Part shown: in pieces, positions 12,501-25,410 of the stretch
How positions within the stretch are numbered: position 1 is the first letter of the stretch
Layout: each line of letters begins with the position of its first letter
DNA from: Emydura subglobosa
Taxonomy: Eukaryota > Chordata > Testudines > Chelidae
NCBI GenBank assembly: GCA_007922225.1
Contig: ML680088.1
Coordinates: forward strand, 16,776,355-16,840,354
Direction of reading: 5' to 3'
DNA length: 64,000 nucleotides
Translations under genes and position numbers: made by a program
Notes under the pieces: generated by a model
What the model was told of the DNA's origin: nothing
Databases searched by the model: none
Seen by the model: only the letters and a program-made list of their open reading frames with translations

Positions 12501-15500
12501 AGGGAAGCAGCAGTTGTACTTTGAAGAGATGCCACTCATACTTTTCGGTGATGGTATGAAAAGAAACATCTGCCTCTTATCCAGTCTGGCAGTGTTGCTC
12601 AGCACAAGCTTTTAGCATAACATGAGCTGAATTGGGTGCCCTCTAGCTCCTGGTTCATTTTTAAGCAAATGACCATTTCAAAAAGAGCCCAGCTGTCTAC
12701 AGTTGGACAGGGAGGGGAGGCGAGGGATTTCAGTTGTCAACTTCCTTTTCCTTCTCCCCCATTCCCCTGCCCACCTGCCCGTTAGCCAATAGGTGATAAA
12801 TTTCTGTACACTTCCTGTTCATCCAGTGATAACTAACCTGAGTGCCATTTAATTGGCCAAACTCATGTTTATGATTTTAAGCAAGTTGAGAGTAGCCATT
12901 GGCCAGAAAGTGATGCTGAAAGGCAGCTGAGCTCACTGGGTTGGATATCTGAAGAGACAAGATGTCAAAACTCCAGGGAACCTAAAAGGAAGGAAAATAT
13001 GACATACTACTTTCTCTTGTGCTGTGAACAAGAGTAGAGAAGTATTTGGTGGATTAAATCCCACTCCCCAAAGAAACTGGCTTCTAAAGTTGTTGGTTTG
13101 GTTTTTTTGGGATTTTTTGGGAACACTTAATATTAAGGACCTATGCCACTGTGAGCATTAGTATCTGAGGTCACTTATTGGACCAACGCACACCCACTGA
13201 GATTTTAACTCATATAAAAGCGAGCTAGCTGCCTGACTTAGATACACAAAAGTTCAAAGATATGAAATACTGTCCTGCACTATTGCTATTTCCAGTGACT
13301 TTATTTAACACTATGATTCGGTGCTGGCAATTGTGGGCTGAATGGCTGAGTGGTCATGGACCAAAACCTGATCTTTGGCCCAGGCCCTGGTAGCAGCTTG
13401 TTTCTTCCCAAGAAATGGTTAGAGCCTGTTCTTGGTTGGGTCTGCTTTTATCTTTCAGTTCTCTGCATCTCTGCCCAAGTCCCCAGTGAACACATCTATC
13501 TTTTAAGACCAGCATTGCAACCATCAACTGCACAGCATGGCTAAAGCATGAGTCAGTCAGTACCGTTTCTTAATTGGCTGGCGAGGCTCCTTTTAAGAGA
13601 AGTCTTCTCTCCCCACCCTGAACCTTAATGAATTGCCTCTGACACTCTTAGTCTTTGCAGACCAGAGGAGTAAAACTGGGAATCTAAGCGGGGATGTACA
13701 TATAACAGCTTACATTGACTGGCAGGCACATAAATTAGTCTAGGCAGTTTTTGTTTTTCTGTTTTTGTGTTTTGTATTGCCACAGAAAGTGCCCTCTAAA
13801 CAAAAACTTTGTCAAATTGCTTCATGACATTGAGGCTAAGATACACATTACTTTGGAATGGGCTGGAAAAAGGTCTCGTTAGTTGCAAAGAAAGCTGGGG
13901 AGTTAAGAAACAAATATTGTTTGGAAGTGGACTTGCTGTGTAACTTCATGCAGAACCCTTAACCTACATGGCTGGGGTGTTTGGTTTCACAAGTTGGTGC
14001 TACTTTATGGGTCTGTCATGAGGAGAACTAGGGAGTAGAGGTGTGTTTATAGAATGGGAAAATATTCATGGCTGATACGGGAGGGAATAACCATCTCCAT
14101 CCTTTCATACGAATATCATTTCAAACTCATGCTTTGAGTTGCAGTTCCTTTTCTAAAGGAACAATTTGTCCCACATGTTCCATTTGTCTTGTTTTGCTCT
14201 CTAACTGTTAAATTCCTCGAAATTAATCATGAATATTGCTATTAACCATGACTATCAGTAGACGTAGTATAGCTTCATAGACATCAGATCAAGAAGGCAT
14301 CGGTTTAAAGGATGTTATTGGTTCATACCGGCTAAGGAGGAATTTGAGATGTGTGACTCCCAGGATACTGGGAGCCCTTGGCCTCATAATAGTCTCCTCT
14401 ACTCCCCTGTAGAGCGAGAGATGGCTACTTAGCTAGGTTTCCAGACAGAGCATTTAGTAAAGCAAGCTAGCCAAAAGCTTCAACCTTGCAACACACTTCA
14501 CTGGCCAGAAAAGGCAGTGAGGGCCTGAGCAAAAGCCACTGGGAGTCTTTTCACTGACTTCAGTGAGCTTTGAATCATGTTCTAAAAGCTTGGCATGGTA
14601 CACTTGCATCCACTTCTGGAAGCACATTGCACTCCCTCGTAAATCACCAGACGTGCTTGTCCTCTTTCTTTTTTAAATTATGTATAATAACCTTATTGTT
14701 ACGGGCTTTTACAGTCTTGTTTTTAAAGTGTTATGTTATAGTGACACCATATAGTGTTTCAAAGGATGTCAGAGTTATCAGAAGTTGTTTAAACAGCATT
14801 TCCTTAGCTGTGCTACATCAGAAAGCTTTCCAAAAAAGAACCAAATCTATTAGTCTGTTGGTAAAGTGGAGTGAAAAACTTGGGGGAAGGGAAGAAATCC
14901 ATTGCTAACCAGTGTAGATAGTTGAATAGAAATTAAGGTGCCTGTCATTTGTTAGTATTAGTGTTGTAAATACTCCCAGTTGCATATAATTCTGCATTTT
15001 TCATCGGAGTCTCAGTAATGCATACAAACCTCTACTTCTGCTATCATGGTTTATGCAATTGCTAGAAACCATTTAATGAACTACAGCCTTGCCTCAGACA
15101 CTGCTTCACAGTTTCTAAAACTAGCAGATGTAACAAAACTGTCACTGTCTTTCTCTTTCAGTAACTTACCCACATAGTGCCATTAAAATGGGATTTATAG
15201 ACTGAAAGAAACCACTCATCTCAGTGTTCCTTATTGTTATTTCCCTATAATATTTATACATTTTACTGAAGGTTGAATGAGCTACATAATTGACATCACA
15301 GCACTCACTATGCTCAGAATATAGTTTTGTTTTAAGACTATAATTGACAAAGATTCTGGAATAAAAAAAAGAAAAATCCAGCTTGCCATTCAATAGCAAT
15401 ATTGGTCTTGCATGTCTGACAATAGTGAGAACTCAGTTTTGTTATCAAACTGAACAGATTAAATATACCAACAGATGGGTGCTAGTATGGTATCACTAAC

Positions 15501-17340
15501 CCTTTTCATCTCTGCAGTTCTGAGTGTTTGATCTGTAGGTCTCAAACAGAATGGCATATGTAGCTATGTAGTGCAGCCCAGTGGATTCCCAACTGAGTGG
15601 TGTATGACCTTCACAGTCAGTAGTGTGCACGATTAATTAGTGACGGGGATGATTGGAACGTAACTTGGAGTAAGAAGGTTGTTTCTCCATTTGTTATGTT
15701 GGCTCTTCACAGCTGAAGTGTTGGATCCATCGGCACTGATGGACCATAAAGGTTTGATCTACAACTCATCACTTTTCTAGGGGGGAAATAAGGCTCCAGG
15801 TGAGATCTCATTGCTCTGCTCTCCTTATTCCAAACAGTGTAAAGATAAATACAAAAAGACAAGCGATTAATGCTATTTATGTGTTGGGAATAGCTGGGGA
15901 TTTGTTACGGACATTTCTGGGTGAAACTGGAAGTATCCTTTGAGACGTCGTCCCTTTAGCAGTTATCCTTGTAGTGGCTCCATGGACTAGATACTAGCCG
16001 TTTCCTCCCTCCCACCATCTCAACTTGCCTAATTCAGCAGCTCTGCTGAATCAATTTGCAGTCCTGTCTTAGTTAAATGTCACTTTTTTCACCCTTTGTT
16101 TAACCCAGTCGTTTTAACAAGTTAATAGTTAACACTGGTGCATTCCAGGGCATGGAGATGTATGGACGTGCTTTGGCTATATTGAGTATGAAGGCTGACA
16201 GCCTTCATTCACATGAAGGACAGGCCTGCCTTTGTCATGCTTTAACATTTCTGACTGTGCTAGTTTAAAAAAAAAAAATCTTTTCCCCGTTCTTATATAA
16301 AGGCTAGAAACTTTAATCAAATTAACAAAATTGGATAAAGTTTTGACTCGTATAAATGTGCCAGACACCTGCCTGAGTTGGAATTCTCATTAATCTCTGG
16401 ATTCTAGCGAGTTCCTCTCCAAATTAATCTGAACAGGTTTTGACAACTGGCTGTTGAAATCGGCATAAGTTACTGCCACAGTCATTCTGAAAGGATGATT
16501 TTTACAAGGATTTTCCCTTATATGCCAGGAAAGTGCTAGATTTTATTCCAGCTCAGTTACGATCTGTTGTTTGCTTTTGAAACCTGTGAGGTTAATGGAC
16601 ACAGCCATGTGTCATACAGGAGAATTTTATTTGAATCTCTTAATTGTTAGCTGTGAGATCACTTACAGTGTCTATCCAGTCCCAGTAACAATGCCTATAC
16701 TGGCTTTTTATTGGAGAATACAGTACTTAATGTCATTCTTATGTCTTACGTTGCCTCAGTTTTGTCACCTACCATTATGCAGAAATACATTACTAATAAT
16801 TATAGAAATTCTGGACTTGGTCACTGTCAGTTTTCATTAATTTCCTTCAGCACAAAGGGGGTAATTCTGCATCTTATAATTGTTTAAAGGTGTTGGAACT
16901 TTTGAATCGTAAGAGGATACCATATAAAGATAGATGAAGGAGGGGGATGAGGTGCTATTTTATAGAACAGCTTTAATTGAAGAAATCTGAGTCAAACTCA
17001 ACTGAGTCTGAGAAGTGTGGTGTCCAACCAGGGACACCGTTCACTTTGATACAATACTGTGTGTGTTTATGGGGTTGGCTCCTCCAGTTGACAAACATAG
17101 TTTTTTAACTGTGCAAAATTGTGACTTTGCCTGTAATTTTGTACAGTAGCCATTTTCTTTAATGACGATGCAACTAAGTGGGAGGAGGAGAAGCTGAGAT
17201 TTCAGCTCACTGTGCTGGGAGGGACCAAACTCAAGGAAACCTCTGATCTATATAAACAACTGCTGCATTTTTTATAAATATATGTAAATGTCCTATTGTA
17301 ATATTTGATCCTGGAAATAAAACAAACTGTTTTCAGTAGC
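9521..17340 (+). other. UBXN7: Probable long 3'UTR of UBXN7, nearly repeat-free
   Basis: About 7.8 kb after the stop codon has no long coding frame and almost none of the CR1, DIRS or hAT pieces that fill the sequence on either side. It contains only short AT-rich runs (a TA tract near 9880, an A-run near 11,217) and several AATAAA-like hexamers. Mammalian UBXN7 also has a multi-kilobase 3'UTR. The transcript extent is an inference from repeat depletion and the polyadenylation signal at its end; it is not shown by transcript data. Confidence 0.6.
17316..17321 (+). terminator. UBXN7: Polyadenylation signal, probable distal UBXN7 end
   Basis: AATAAA lies in the context CCTGGAAATAAAACAAACTG, after an AT-rich tract (TTTTTTATAAATATATG) and before a GT-rich stretch (CTTTTGTTTTT, from about 17,346). 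It coincides with the switch from repeat-poor to transposon-rich DNA. Confidence 0.6.
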
Positions 17341-17427
17341 GGCATCTTTTGTTTTTAAATGGGAATCGTCATGCCCCTGGGCCGTATGTAGCGCACCTGC
17401 ATTGTCATCAGTTGATGGAATTTGATC

Positions 17428-17653
17428 TCACTGGGTATGTCTACACAGCAATAAAAGACCTGCTGATGACACGGGCTGCAGAGCTAAAAGAAGCAATGTA
17501 AAGGTTCAGGCTTGGGCCGGAGCCCAGGCTACGACACTCCACAAAGAGTGCCCGCACCCAATTGTCTACACTGCTACTTTTTAGCCTCAAGGTCCAAGCC
17601 CCGTGAGCCTGAGTCAGCTCATCCAGCTCTCTGCTGTGTAGACATACCCACTG
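17428..17653. mobile_element. Short TIR element (GGTATGTCTACAC family)
   Basis: The ends CTGGGTATGTCTACACAGCA and TGCTGTGTAGACATACCCA are near-perfect inverse copies, 226 bp apart. The interior is non-coding. It lies just beyond the presumed UBXN7 3' end. This is a common non-autonomous DNA element type in reptilian genomes; the superfamily is not shown here. Confidence 0.75.
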
Positions 17654-18327
17654 AGAGTCAAGTTCTCGTTTGTGTGATCTTATAAGGTGGTGGACTTGCC
17701 AGAGTTCCTATGGGGAATTAGTTCTGATGTTCAGTCTTTCTTTTGCTAATTGTCTGTGAGTGTTAGTTCAAGGTAGAGTAGTTCAAGGTGTGATATCTAA
17801 ATTCCTGCCCCTATGGGCTATTTACTGTATATGATCAAAAGCTAAATTAATTTACTGTACAAGGCTGGTGGGCACCCTGCTTAAAATACTGCATTAAATT
17901 TGCGGCACCTTTTTCTTTAACAGGAACAATGCTATTGCCCTTTTAAAGACAGAGTGCAACAGCCTTAATGCCAGGTTCTATGCATATTTGTTCACCCGGG
18001 TCCCACTCTTGAGTACCTGTGACCATGCATCCGAGAATGGATTCTTTTGGCTAACCGTGTCCGTTGTGGCCACCACAAGACCCTAGATGTCCTGGAATGC
18101 CTCCCCCCTGCGGGCATAAGGACAGAGTAGGCTCAACCACCCTGCAGCAGTTGCAGTTAGTTTTAGTGATTAGTTAGTATAGTTAGTTCGCCTGTTGGCA
18201 TCAACAAAGGGAATTTTTACTATTTTTTCATAGATATCCGTACTCTGGGCTGTTTCTGGATGAAGCTAACTCTGAGGGTTAAGATGTGCCCCTCCAGTAA
18301 TTCTGCCACTTACCATGGCATTCTGAG

Positions 18328-18600
18328 CGCCTGGCTATACTACAGGCACTGCAGCAGCACAGCAATGGCACCGCAGCTAAGTGACTGTGGCACTGTGGTG
18401 TAGTCGCTTCCTACAGTGACAGAAGGGGGTTTTCTGTTGCTCTCGAATTCTATCTCCCTGAGCACTGGTAGCTAGGTAGGCAGACGCTTTCTTCCATCAA
18501 CCTAGTAGCATCCATGTCGGGGGTTAGGTCAGCATAGCTATGGTGCTCAGATGTGTGAATTTTTCACTGCCCTGGGCCCTGTAGCTAGTGTAGACCAAGC
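18328..18600. mobile_element. TIR element nested in DIRS copy B
   Basis: The left end GCCTGGCTATACTACAGGCA and right end CTAGTGTAGACCAAGC are approximate inverse copies. The interior is a non-coding CAGCAGCACAGCAATGG-like sequence. It resembles the element at 17,428 in having a (T)CTACA(C/G) core. It interrupts the degraded gag region of the surrounding DIRS. Confidence 0.45.
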
Positions 18601-19179
18601 TGAAGTGCTTCCTTTGTTTAGGCAAAGGGCCTATCCCTGGTCACAGCTCTTTCCACCGCTCTTTTCCCTAGTGGACTGAGAAGGCTAGGAATGCCATCCT
18701 AAAGTTATTTTGGCTGGAGCCTCCCACATGAAGGCCTCCCACATGGAGAAGGATGATATGGCTCAAGCTCAGGGCTCTCCATTTGGTGTCAGCGAGGGCC
18801 CCAGCCAACCATATGTCTGCCCTGAACTCCAGAGCTGACCCCAGTTGCCAACTTTGATCCACTTGTTGACCTTTTTCAGAAGAAATAGGAAGAGTATCAC
18901 TCCAGAGAAGAGACCCAGAACCCTCAGACCTGAACCCTCAGACCTGCGCTACAAGAGGCCACAAGTGTTAGGCTAGTCTCAAGCTCCGCAGCCGATGGCC
19001 TAAGATGGGTCCCTCTGGCATCACAGTGCAAATCATGAAGGACTGCCAGCTAAACCCACTGACTGCTTTTCCTCCAGTGCTGATTGCCTCAGTACCTAGC
19101 ACCTCTCTGCTATCTCTTCTGGTGCCTAGAACTAAGGATAAGATTGTTATGGAAGAAATGGATTGACCTCCATGACATT

Positions 19180-19640
19180 TTCCGCTTCAGCCCTGGGGCG
19201 GTGGGGCCGGAGCTGTCGGCAGGTGCTGCAGTTCCCAGCCACCAGCCCCAGAGCTCCCAGCTGCCGTGGGCAGTGGGGGGACCCAGAGCTCCCTGCTACC
19301 AAAGATGACAGGGGGACCCGCTGACCAGGAGCTCCAAGCTGCCATGGGTGGAGGGGGAGTTGTTCTTGCAGCTCCAAGCCACCAGCCCCATAGGGAGCTC
19401 CACAGACCCAGAATTCCTCCCCGCAGCAGCGGGGGGACCCCAGAGCTGTCACCAGGTACTGGACCCCCGCTCCCTAACTATGTTTAGGCTCATCGCCCTA
19501 GTCAGCCCCATTTTGTCATGGTTATTTTTAGTAACAGTCAGGGACAGGTCATAGGCTTCCATGAAGTTTTGTTTGTTGCCCGTGTCCTATCCCTGACTGT
19601 TACTAAAAATAACCGTGACAAAATCTTGCCTATAGGGCAC
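19180..19640. mobile_element. GC-rich insert with a long foldback at its right end
   Basis: A proline/glycine-codon-like GC-rich block (repeated GAGCTC/GAGCTGTC and CAGCCCC units) is followed by a nearly perfect palindrome. TTTGTCATGGTTATTTTTAG and AACAGTCAGGGACAGGTCAT start at 19,513. After a ~20-bp loop they are answered by the inverse, ending ...AATAACCGTGACAAAATC near 19,624. Arms are about 45 bp with few mismatches. The open frames on both strands here are GC artefacts. It sits in the middle of the degraded gag of DIRS copy B. Confidence 0.55.
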
Positions 19641-19704
19641 CAAGTGGCTTGAGTGAGGGTCTGATCCTGGAGTTCCCCTGGTTAGCTCATACTCCATCAG
19701 CAGT

Positions 19705-20438
19705 GCTAAATAGTGCAGATAAAAATGGATGACTTTTTAAAAAATAAATAAATAAATAAAAAATTGGACTTACTGGATGTATTTTAATTAAATGATCATT
19801 TCTTTTTAAAATCAACCTTGTTAAAATTAAATGTGAATTTAATACAAAATACATTAAGGCCTAAATTTATAATCTCTTAGAACATTTATATAAAAAATAA
19901 ATGTTATACCCGGGAGTCTCTGTCAGAAACTTAAAGATTAAAGGCTGCCTTTTTATATGAAGAAAGAATTGGGGGCAAAACATCTGACTTTTAAGTTCAA
20001 GCTTTATCAATATGGCACAATAGGCTTTAGTAAGGACTTTCTTTGTTTAATAAAAAAAGAAATTGTGTTTGCTATTTTACATGTTTAGTTCCAGCTACTA
20101 TCCTAATGCAGCTTGATACAAACCATGAGCGAAAAATCTATTACTGAGCAAATAAGCAACATCTTCACCATTTTCTAACATATTAAAAATGTATAATAAT
20201 AAATCTGAACCTCTGAAGCTGTGTAATTGCTTGAAGAAATGTATATAGTTGTAGTGTGCCTTCCAAAGTAGCAAAAAGATGTACCAAATCTAGTGTAAAG
20301 ACCCTATTTAATTGTAAGTCATATCACCCAATGAGAATGCACCTCTCTTTAGAAAACAAATGAATTAAAATTGCTGATTTAAATTGAGGCTTTCCAGCTG
20401 GTGATTTAAATTGCTGATTTAGATCAGTCCACCCTGCT
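19705..20438. mobile_element. AT-rich hAT-like non-autonomous element
   Basis: The right end (GATTTAAATTGCTGATTTAG then ATCAGTCCACCCTG) is the known CAGGGTGGACTGATTTAAATC type of terminus seen in widespread vertebrate hAT-like elements. The left end near 19,705 (CAGATAAAAATGGATGACTTT) is its diverged inverse. The interior is AT-rich and non-coding, with an AAAT microsatellite at 19,740-19,765. Flanks TGCTAAATA and TGCTAACTA could be a decayed 8-9 bp duplication. Confidence 0.5.
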
Positions 20439-23400
20439 GCTAACTATGTCTTTAGGCAGGCACCATCCAATGGTAGAGATGTCAGTACTGTTGACTTCCC
20501 ATGTCCACGTAGAAGGAGAGCAGGAGCCCCCTACAACACTAGAAAGGGTAGCCGTGCCTCTGGAGGAAGTTTATTACTTTTCACTTTCTCCAATGAGACA
20601 GAGACTTTTGCTCATCCCACTTCCCTGCCAGGGGCACTGTACTGGGAGTCAGGGAGAGACTCCAGGGGCCATTCTTTGGGCACGAAAATAGACTTTCTCA
20701 ACCAGGTCAGTTAATGCAATCACAACTCCTAGAGAGAGAGGAGGAGACTGAGGAGAGGTGCAATGGGCAGAAGTGGAGAAACAATTGATCCTGGTGGTAA
20801 TTTTGTCATCCTCTCCTGATCAGATAATCAGTTTCTATGCCTTGTCTGATGATTTTAAGGTGTTCCAAGACCTGATGAAACGTGGCCAAAACCCTTGACC
20901 TTCTGCTGGAAGTAGTGGAAGAGAAAGTCACCCTAGCTACTGGTCATCCTTCCATGCCTAGTAGACTCACTATGCCTATTGACAAGGGATTGCTAGAACT
21001 TGTAGAGGACTTATGGCAGACTCCAACATCTATACCTATCATATCTAAGAGGGAAGATAGATAGTACAAAGTTCTTCCCAACACTTCTAGTGCTTTCATT
21101 TGGATCTGGTTCCAGGCTTATTCATTGTAGCAGTGGTTCAGGAAAAAGCTAAGCAGCAAGGGCCTCTTAAAACAACATCAGAGTAAAAAGTCTGACTGGA
21201 TGTTTTGCAGAAAAGTTTATTCCTGCACCGATCCTTGGATTTGCATTTTTGGGAAGCCTGGACTGGGATCACCATATGTCAGGGGGTTTGAGAGAGTGTC
21301 AGCAAAGGATATTGCATACAATTCCAGTCCTACCACCACCTTCCCCAGCCCTCTTCAGGGATCTCTCTTATGAGATACTATTAAAGCAAGAGGTAGACTT
21401 GCTCTGAGATGCAGGAGATGCCCTTGGGTTCAAGGGCAATGGTATTTATTCCCATTATTTTCTCATCTAGAAGAAGAAAGGGGGTTGGTGTCCCATTCTG
21501 TACCTTCAATGTTTCAACAGATTCATCCATTGTTTCAAGTTCAGAATGGTAACTCTAGCCTCTATCATTCCCTCCTTAGATCCTCAAGACTAGTTTGCAG
21601 TTCTTGACCTTCAAGATGCCTGTTTTCATATATCCATCCATCAATTATCCATTCATCGGAAATACCTCACATTCCTAGCAGAAACAGGGTCCTGCCCTTC
21701 AGTCTTCCCACACCACTGAGGGTGTTTTCCAAGTGCTGGGCAGTTGTGATAGCTCATCTAAGGAGGCCAGTAATTCAGGTGTACCCATGTTGATGACTGG
21801 CTGATCTGAAGATCATACCAACAGGTGAGTAACCTTAGTGCACTTTCCCTCACCCAGCTTCAAAACCCCCTTACTCTGATTCAAAGCAAAGTTAATAGGA
21901 GCAGTCTTGCATTCCAGGTCAACAAAACCTTATCTTCCCCAAGAGATTCCAAAATGAGCCTCATCAGCCAACTCCAAGCTTACTCAGAGATATCAGTAAG
22001 AGCATGCTTCAGACGTCAGGGCACATGGCTTCATGCACCTGTGTGGTGCAGTTTGCCAGACTGCCTATGCTCCATGCAAGGATGGTTGAAATCGGTGCAT
22101 CTGACCAGCAAGCACCACGTGTCCATGTTGGTCGTGGTCCCGCAAGAAGTCCTCTGCTGGTTAAATTAGTGGGAACGCCGCAGTTCACGTGTGCAAGGAA
22201 GTATCCTCTGCACCACTGCCTACCAAGACTCTTGTAAAAGATGTCTCTGTTCAGGGAAGGGAATGCTCACCTAGTTCACCTTCAAACTCAGGGCCTCTGA
22301 TCTCCTCAAGCAGCTCAAATGCACATAAACTTACAGGAGCTGAAAGCCATCTTCCTGGCATACAAAGCATTCCTGCCTTGTCTCCAGAGAGCCGCAATCC
22401 AACTGCTGAGAGCCAACACCACAGCTGTATCTGATGAAAGCAGACAGAGGAGAGGCAGGTTATTTGCCTCTGGACTTGGTGTATCCATCACCCAGATCAC
22501 GCCTCTGGCCCTGCATCTTTCAGGCATTTAGAACTCACTAGCAGTTTCTCTCAGCAAATGGTTCTCAGACAACCATCAGTGGTTAGTTAAGGACCTTAAT
22601 GTTGCAGGGTATCTGTCGCAAGGGGAGTATCCACAGACCAGAACAACAAATACCAAGTATTTTGTTCCAGAAGGGGTCCAGGCCAGCCTCCCCGTTGATG
22701 CTTTTCTCATCCCCTGGATGTCAGGACTGATATATGCCTTTCCCGTGATAGAGGGTCCTGAAAAAATTGAGGCAAGATTCAGGATCCATGAACATAACAG
22801 CCCTGCAGTGGGGCAGGCAGTTCTTGTCCAGATTGGGTGAACTTCTCAGTACAAGACCCCCAGCACCATACTTGCTGCCCACCAGCCTTGCAGTACAATG
22901 GTCACATTCTACATCTGGGCTCAGCACAGTCACATTTGACAGCCTTGGATGCTGGCTGGCTGACAGCCACCAGGAGAATCTGGTCCTCTGAAGTTCAGAA
23001 CATTCTGTTCCAAATCTAGAACGCCTTAACTGGAGTATAAGGCAAAGCCGAAGACATTTTCTATGGGGGTAGCTCAGCACTCCTTGGATAACACCTATTT
23101 CAGCAGTATTGGACCGTCTGCTAGCCTGGAAACATGCTGGCTTTTCTAGTAGTTTCATAAGTGTTCACTTAGTAGCACTTTTTTTTTCTGGCACCCTACA
23201 GAGGCTAGATTTCTTAAGGGCCTCAAGTTTTTCCCCAGTTCAGGACCCTCACCCGACCCCAGGACCTCAATATAGTATCAACTGGGTTCATTACTCCTTC
23301 CAAATTACTAATCTGGTCTTTATTCCATATATCAGTGAGGACTGCCTTTTTAGTAGTAACCATTACATTGGCTCAAAAGAGAGAGTAGATTCAGGTCCTC

Positions 23401-24227
23401 CCAGGGGGTCCTGCTTATACATTGTTTCATGAGAACAGGTCTCATCCCAAGTTCCTGCCCAAAGCTTTTTCAGAATTCCATATGAAACATCTCATTCATC
23501 TCCCCGTTTTCTTCCCCAACTCTCACTCAGCCCTGGGGAAGCTACATTCATACAGTTGATGTAGGGTTTGTCATACTACCTTAACAGGACAAAATCATTC
23601 AGGAACACACACCGACTTTCCGTGGTCTTTGCAGAGAAGGTTAAGGGTGAGGCAATATCAGCAAGAGCTTACCAAAATGGGTTTCCAATTGTATAGGAGC
23701 ATGGAAAGAGCTAGTCATATTAGCTTCACTTAGCCATATTAGAGCTCGGGCATGCTTTGCTGCCTCTTTGAAGAATGACCCTAGTGTTGAAAGCTGTAGT
23801 GCAGCTATGTGGAGCTTGGTACGCACAGTCACAAAGCACTGTTCTTTGTTAGAGGCTTCCAGATTTCATGCTTGCTTTGGAATGTCTTTTGTGCAATCAT
23901 TATTATTTAGGTAGGACTCCTAATCCCCCACCTGTAAGCAAAGAGAGCTGATCATTAGTCATCAAGAGAGGAATCTGTGTGGACAAATACTCAAAGAATA
24001 GTTGCTCACCTTACAGTAACTGTGGTTCTTTGAGATGGGGTGTCCACATGGACCAGTCCTATTTCTCTGGGATTCTGTATTGGTGACACTCCACCCTTTA
24101 TGTCATCAAGGAACAGAAGGGGTGGCCCAAGAAGATCTAGATTTGGGCCTCAACAGACACTGCTGGCCAAAAGAATCCGATCTTGTGTGCATGGGACGCA
24201 TGTACACAACAAGTGTGATCCATGTAG

Positions 24228-24372
24228 ACCGGTATTTCTCAGCCAAGCGGTCGTGATCCAAAAGTTGGTTGCAAGAATGTATTAAAGGGTCACAGTTGCC
24301 CGATTTCAACCACCCACGGTTGACAGCTGGAGCACTGCCGCCTGGAGTTGAAGTCACAGAGGTCACACAGCA
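24228..24372. mobile_element. hAT-type terminal fragment
   Basis: The block TATTTCTCAGCCAAGCGGTC and the following GTGATCCAAAAGTTGGTTGCAAG has the typical form of a hAT element terminus (TTCTCAA-CC-GCGGTCGTGACCC...). Only one end is present, since the following sequence passes directly into CR1. The fragment sits between the 3' end of DIRS copy B and the CR1. Confidence 0.45.
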
Positions 24373-24374
24373 AA

Positions 24375-25410
24375 TATGGTAGGTGCCCAGTTTGGCTTAA
24401 CAAAGAAGTCTTTGGTGAGCTTAAACACAAAAAAGAAGCTTACAAGAAGTGGAAGCTTGGACTGATGACTAGGGAGGATTATAAAAATACTGCTCGAACA
24501 TGCAGGAATGAAATCAGGAAGGCCAAAGCACAATTGGAGTTGCAGCTAGCAAGGGACGTGAAGGGGAGCAAGAAGGGTTTCTACAGGTATGTTACCAACA
24601 AGAGGCAGATTGGGGAAAGTGTGGGCCTCTTACAGCATGGGGGAGGCAACCTAGTGACAGATGAGATGAAGAAAGCTGAGGTACTCAATGCCTTTTTTTC
24701 CTGTGTCTTCACAGACAAGATCAGCTCCCAGACTACTGCATTGGGCAGCACAGAATGGGAGGAGATGAACATCCCTCAGTGCTGAAGGAACAGGTTCAGG
24801 ACTATTTAGAAGGATTGGACATACATTGCATCTGACCCCATGGATTTGTGTATCCGAGGGTGTTGAGGGAGTTGGCTGATGTGATTTCAGAGCCATTGGC
24901 TATTATCTTTGAAAGCTCGTGACAACTGGGGGAGGTCCCTGTTGATTGGAAAAAGGCAAATATAGTGCCCATGTTCAAGAAAGGGAGGAAAGAGGATCCA
25001 GGGAACTACAGACCAGTCAGCCTCACCTCAATCCCTGGAAAAATTATAGAGCAGGTCCTCAAGGAATCCATTTTAAAGCACTTGGAAGAGAGGAAGGTGA
25101 TCAGGAACAGTCAACATGGATTCACCAAGGGCAAGTCATGCCTGACCAACCTGATTGCCTTCTATGAAGAGGTGACTGGCTCTGTGGATGTGGGCAAAGC
25201 GGTGGACGTGATATACCTTGACTTTAGCAAAGCTTATGATACAGTCTCCCACAGTATTCTTATCAGCAAGTTAAAGAAGTATGGGTTGGATGAATGGACT
25301 ATAAAATAGATAGCTGGCTAGATCATCAGGCTCAACGGGTCTAGCTGGCAGCTAGTAACAAGTGGAGTGCCCTAGGGGTCGGTCCTGTGGCCGGTTTTGT
25401 GCAACATCTT
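24375..25410 (+). pseudogene. CR1 LINE, 5' part of ORF2 (interrupted copy)
   Basis: This encodes the linker and N-terminal RT of a CR1 retrotransposon. Readable blocks are [40 protein letters not shown] and the RT motif A block [14 protein letters not shown], then VPxGSVLGPVL-like motif B residues just before the break. The 5' end is truncated, as is usual for CR1. Frameshifts (near 24,785 and 24,950) and stops make it non-functional. It ends exactly after GGTTTTGTGCAACATCTT. The remainder of the same CR1 resumes at 29,977, on the far side of an R2 insertion. Confidence 0.9.

Larger units (their letters stand above)
17940..24235 (+). mobile_element. Degenerate near-full-length DIRS retrotransposon, copy B, with nested insertions
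   Basis: DIRS elements are tyrosine-recombinase retrotransposons with gag, RT/RNase H and recombinase. A leader with TTAGTTAGTATAGTTAGTTCG lies near 18,170. Decayed gag follows at about 18.6-19.1 kb and 20.45-21.2 kb. RT remains at about 21.48-22.0 kb, where translation still gives a LDLQDA-like motif A block amid stops. RNase H relics lie at 22.3-22.6 kb. A recombinase relic lies at 23.58-23.85 kb, with a CFAASLKNDPSVES-like segment that matches the relic at 52.5 kb. The 3' end (GCTCACCTTACAGTAACTGTGGTTCTTTGAGATG...) is at 24.0 kb. The copy is full of stops and interrupted by three DNA elements. It is older than copy C at 32 kb. Boundaries are approximate. Confidence 0.65.

Noticed and set aside
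19147..19554. Overlapping Pro/Gly-rich frames on both strands
   Set aside because: They come from GC-rich insert sequence with no domain and sit inside a decayed DIRS.
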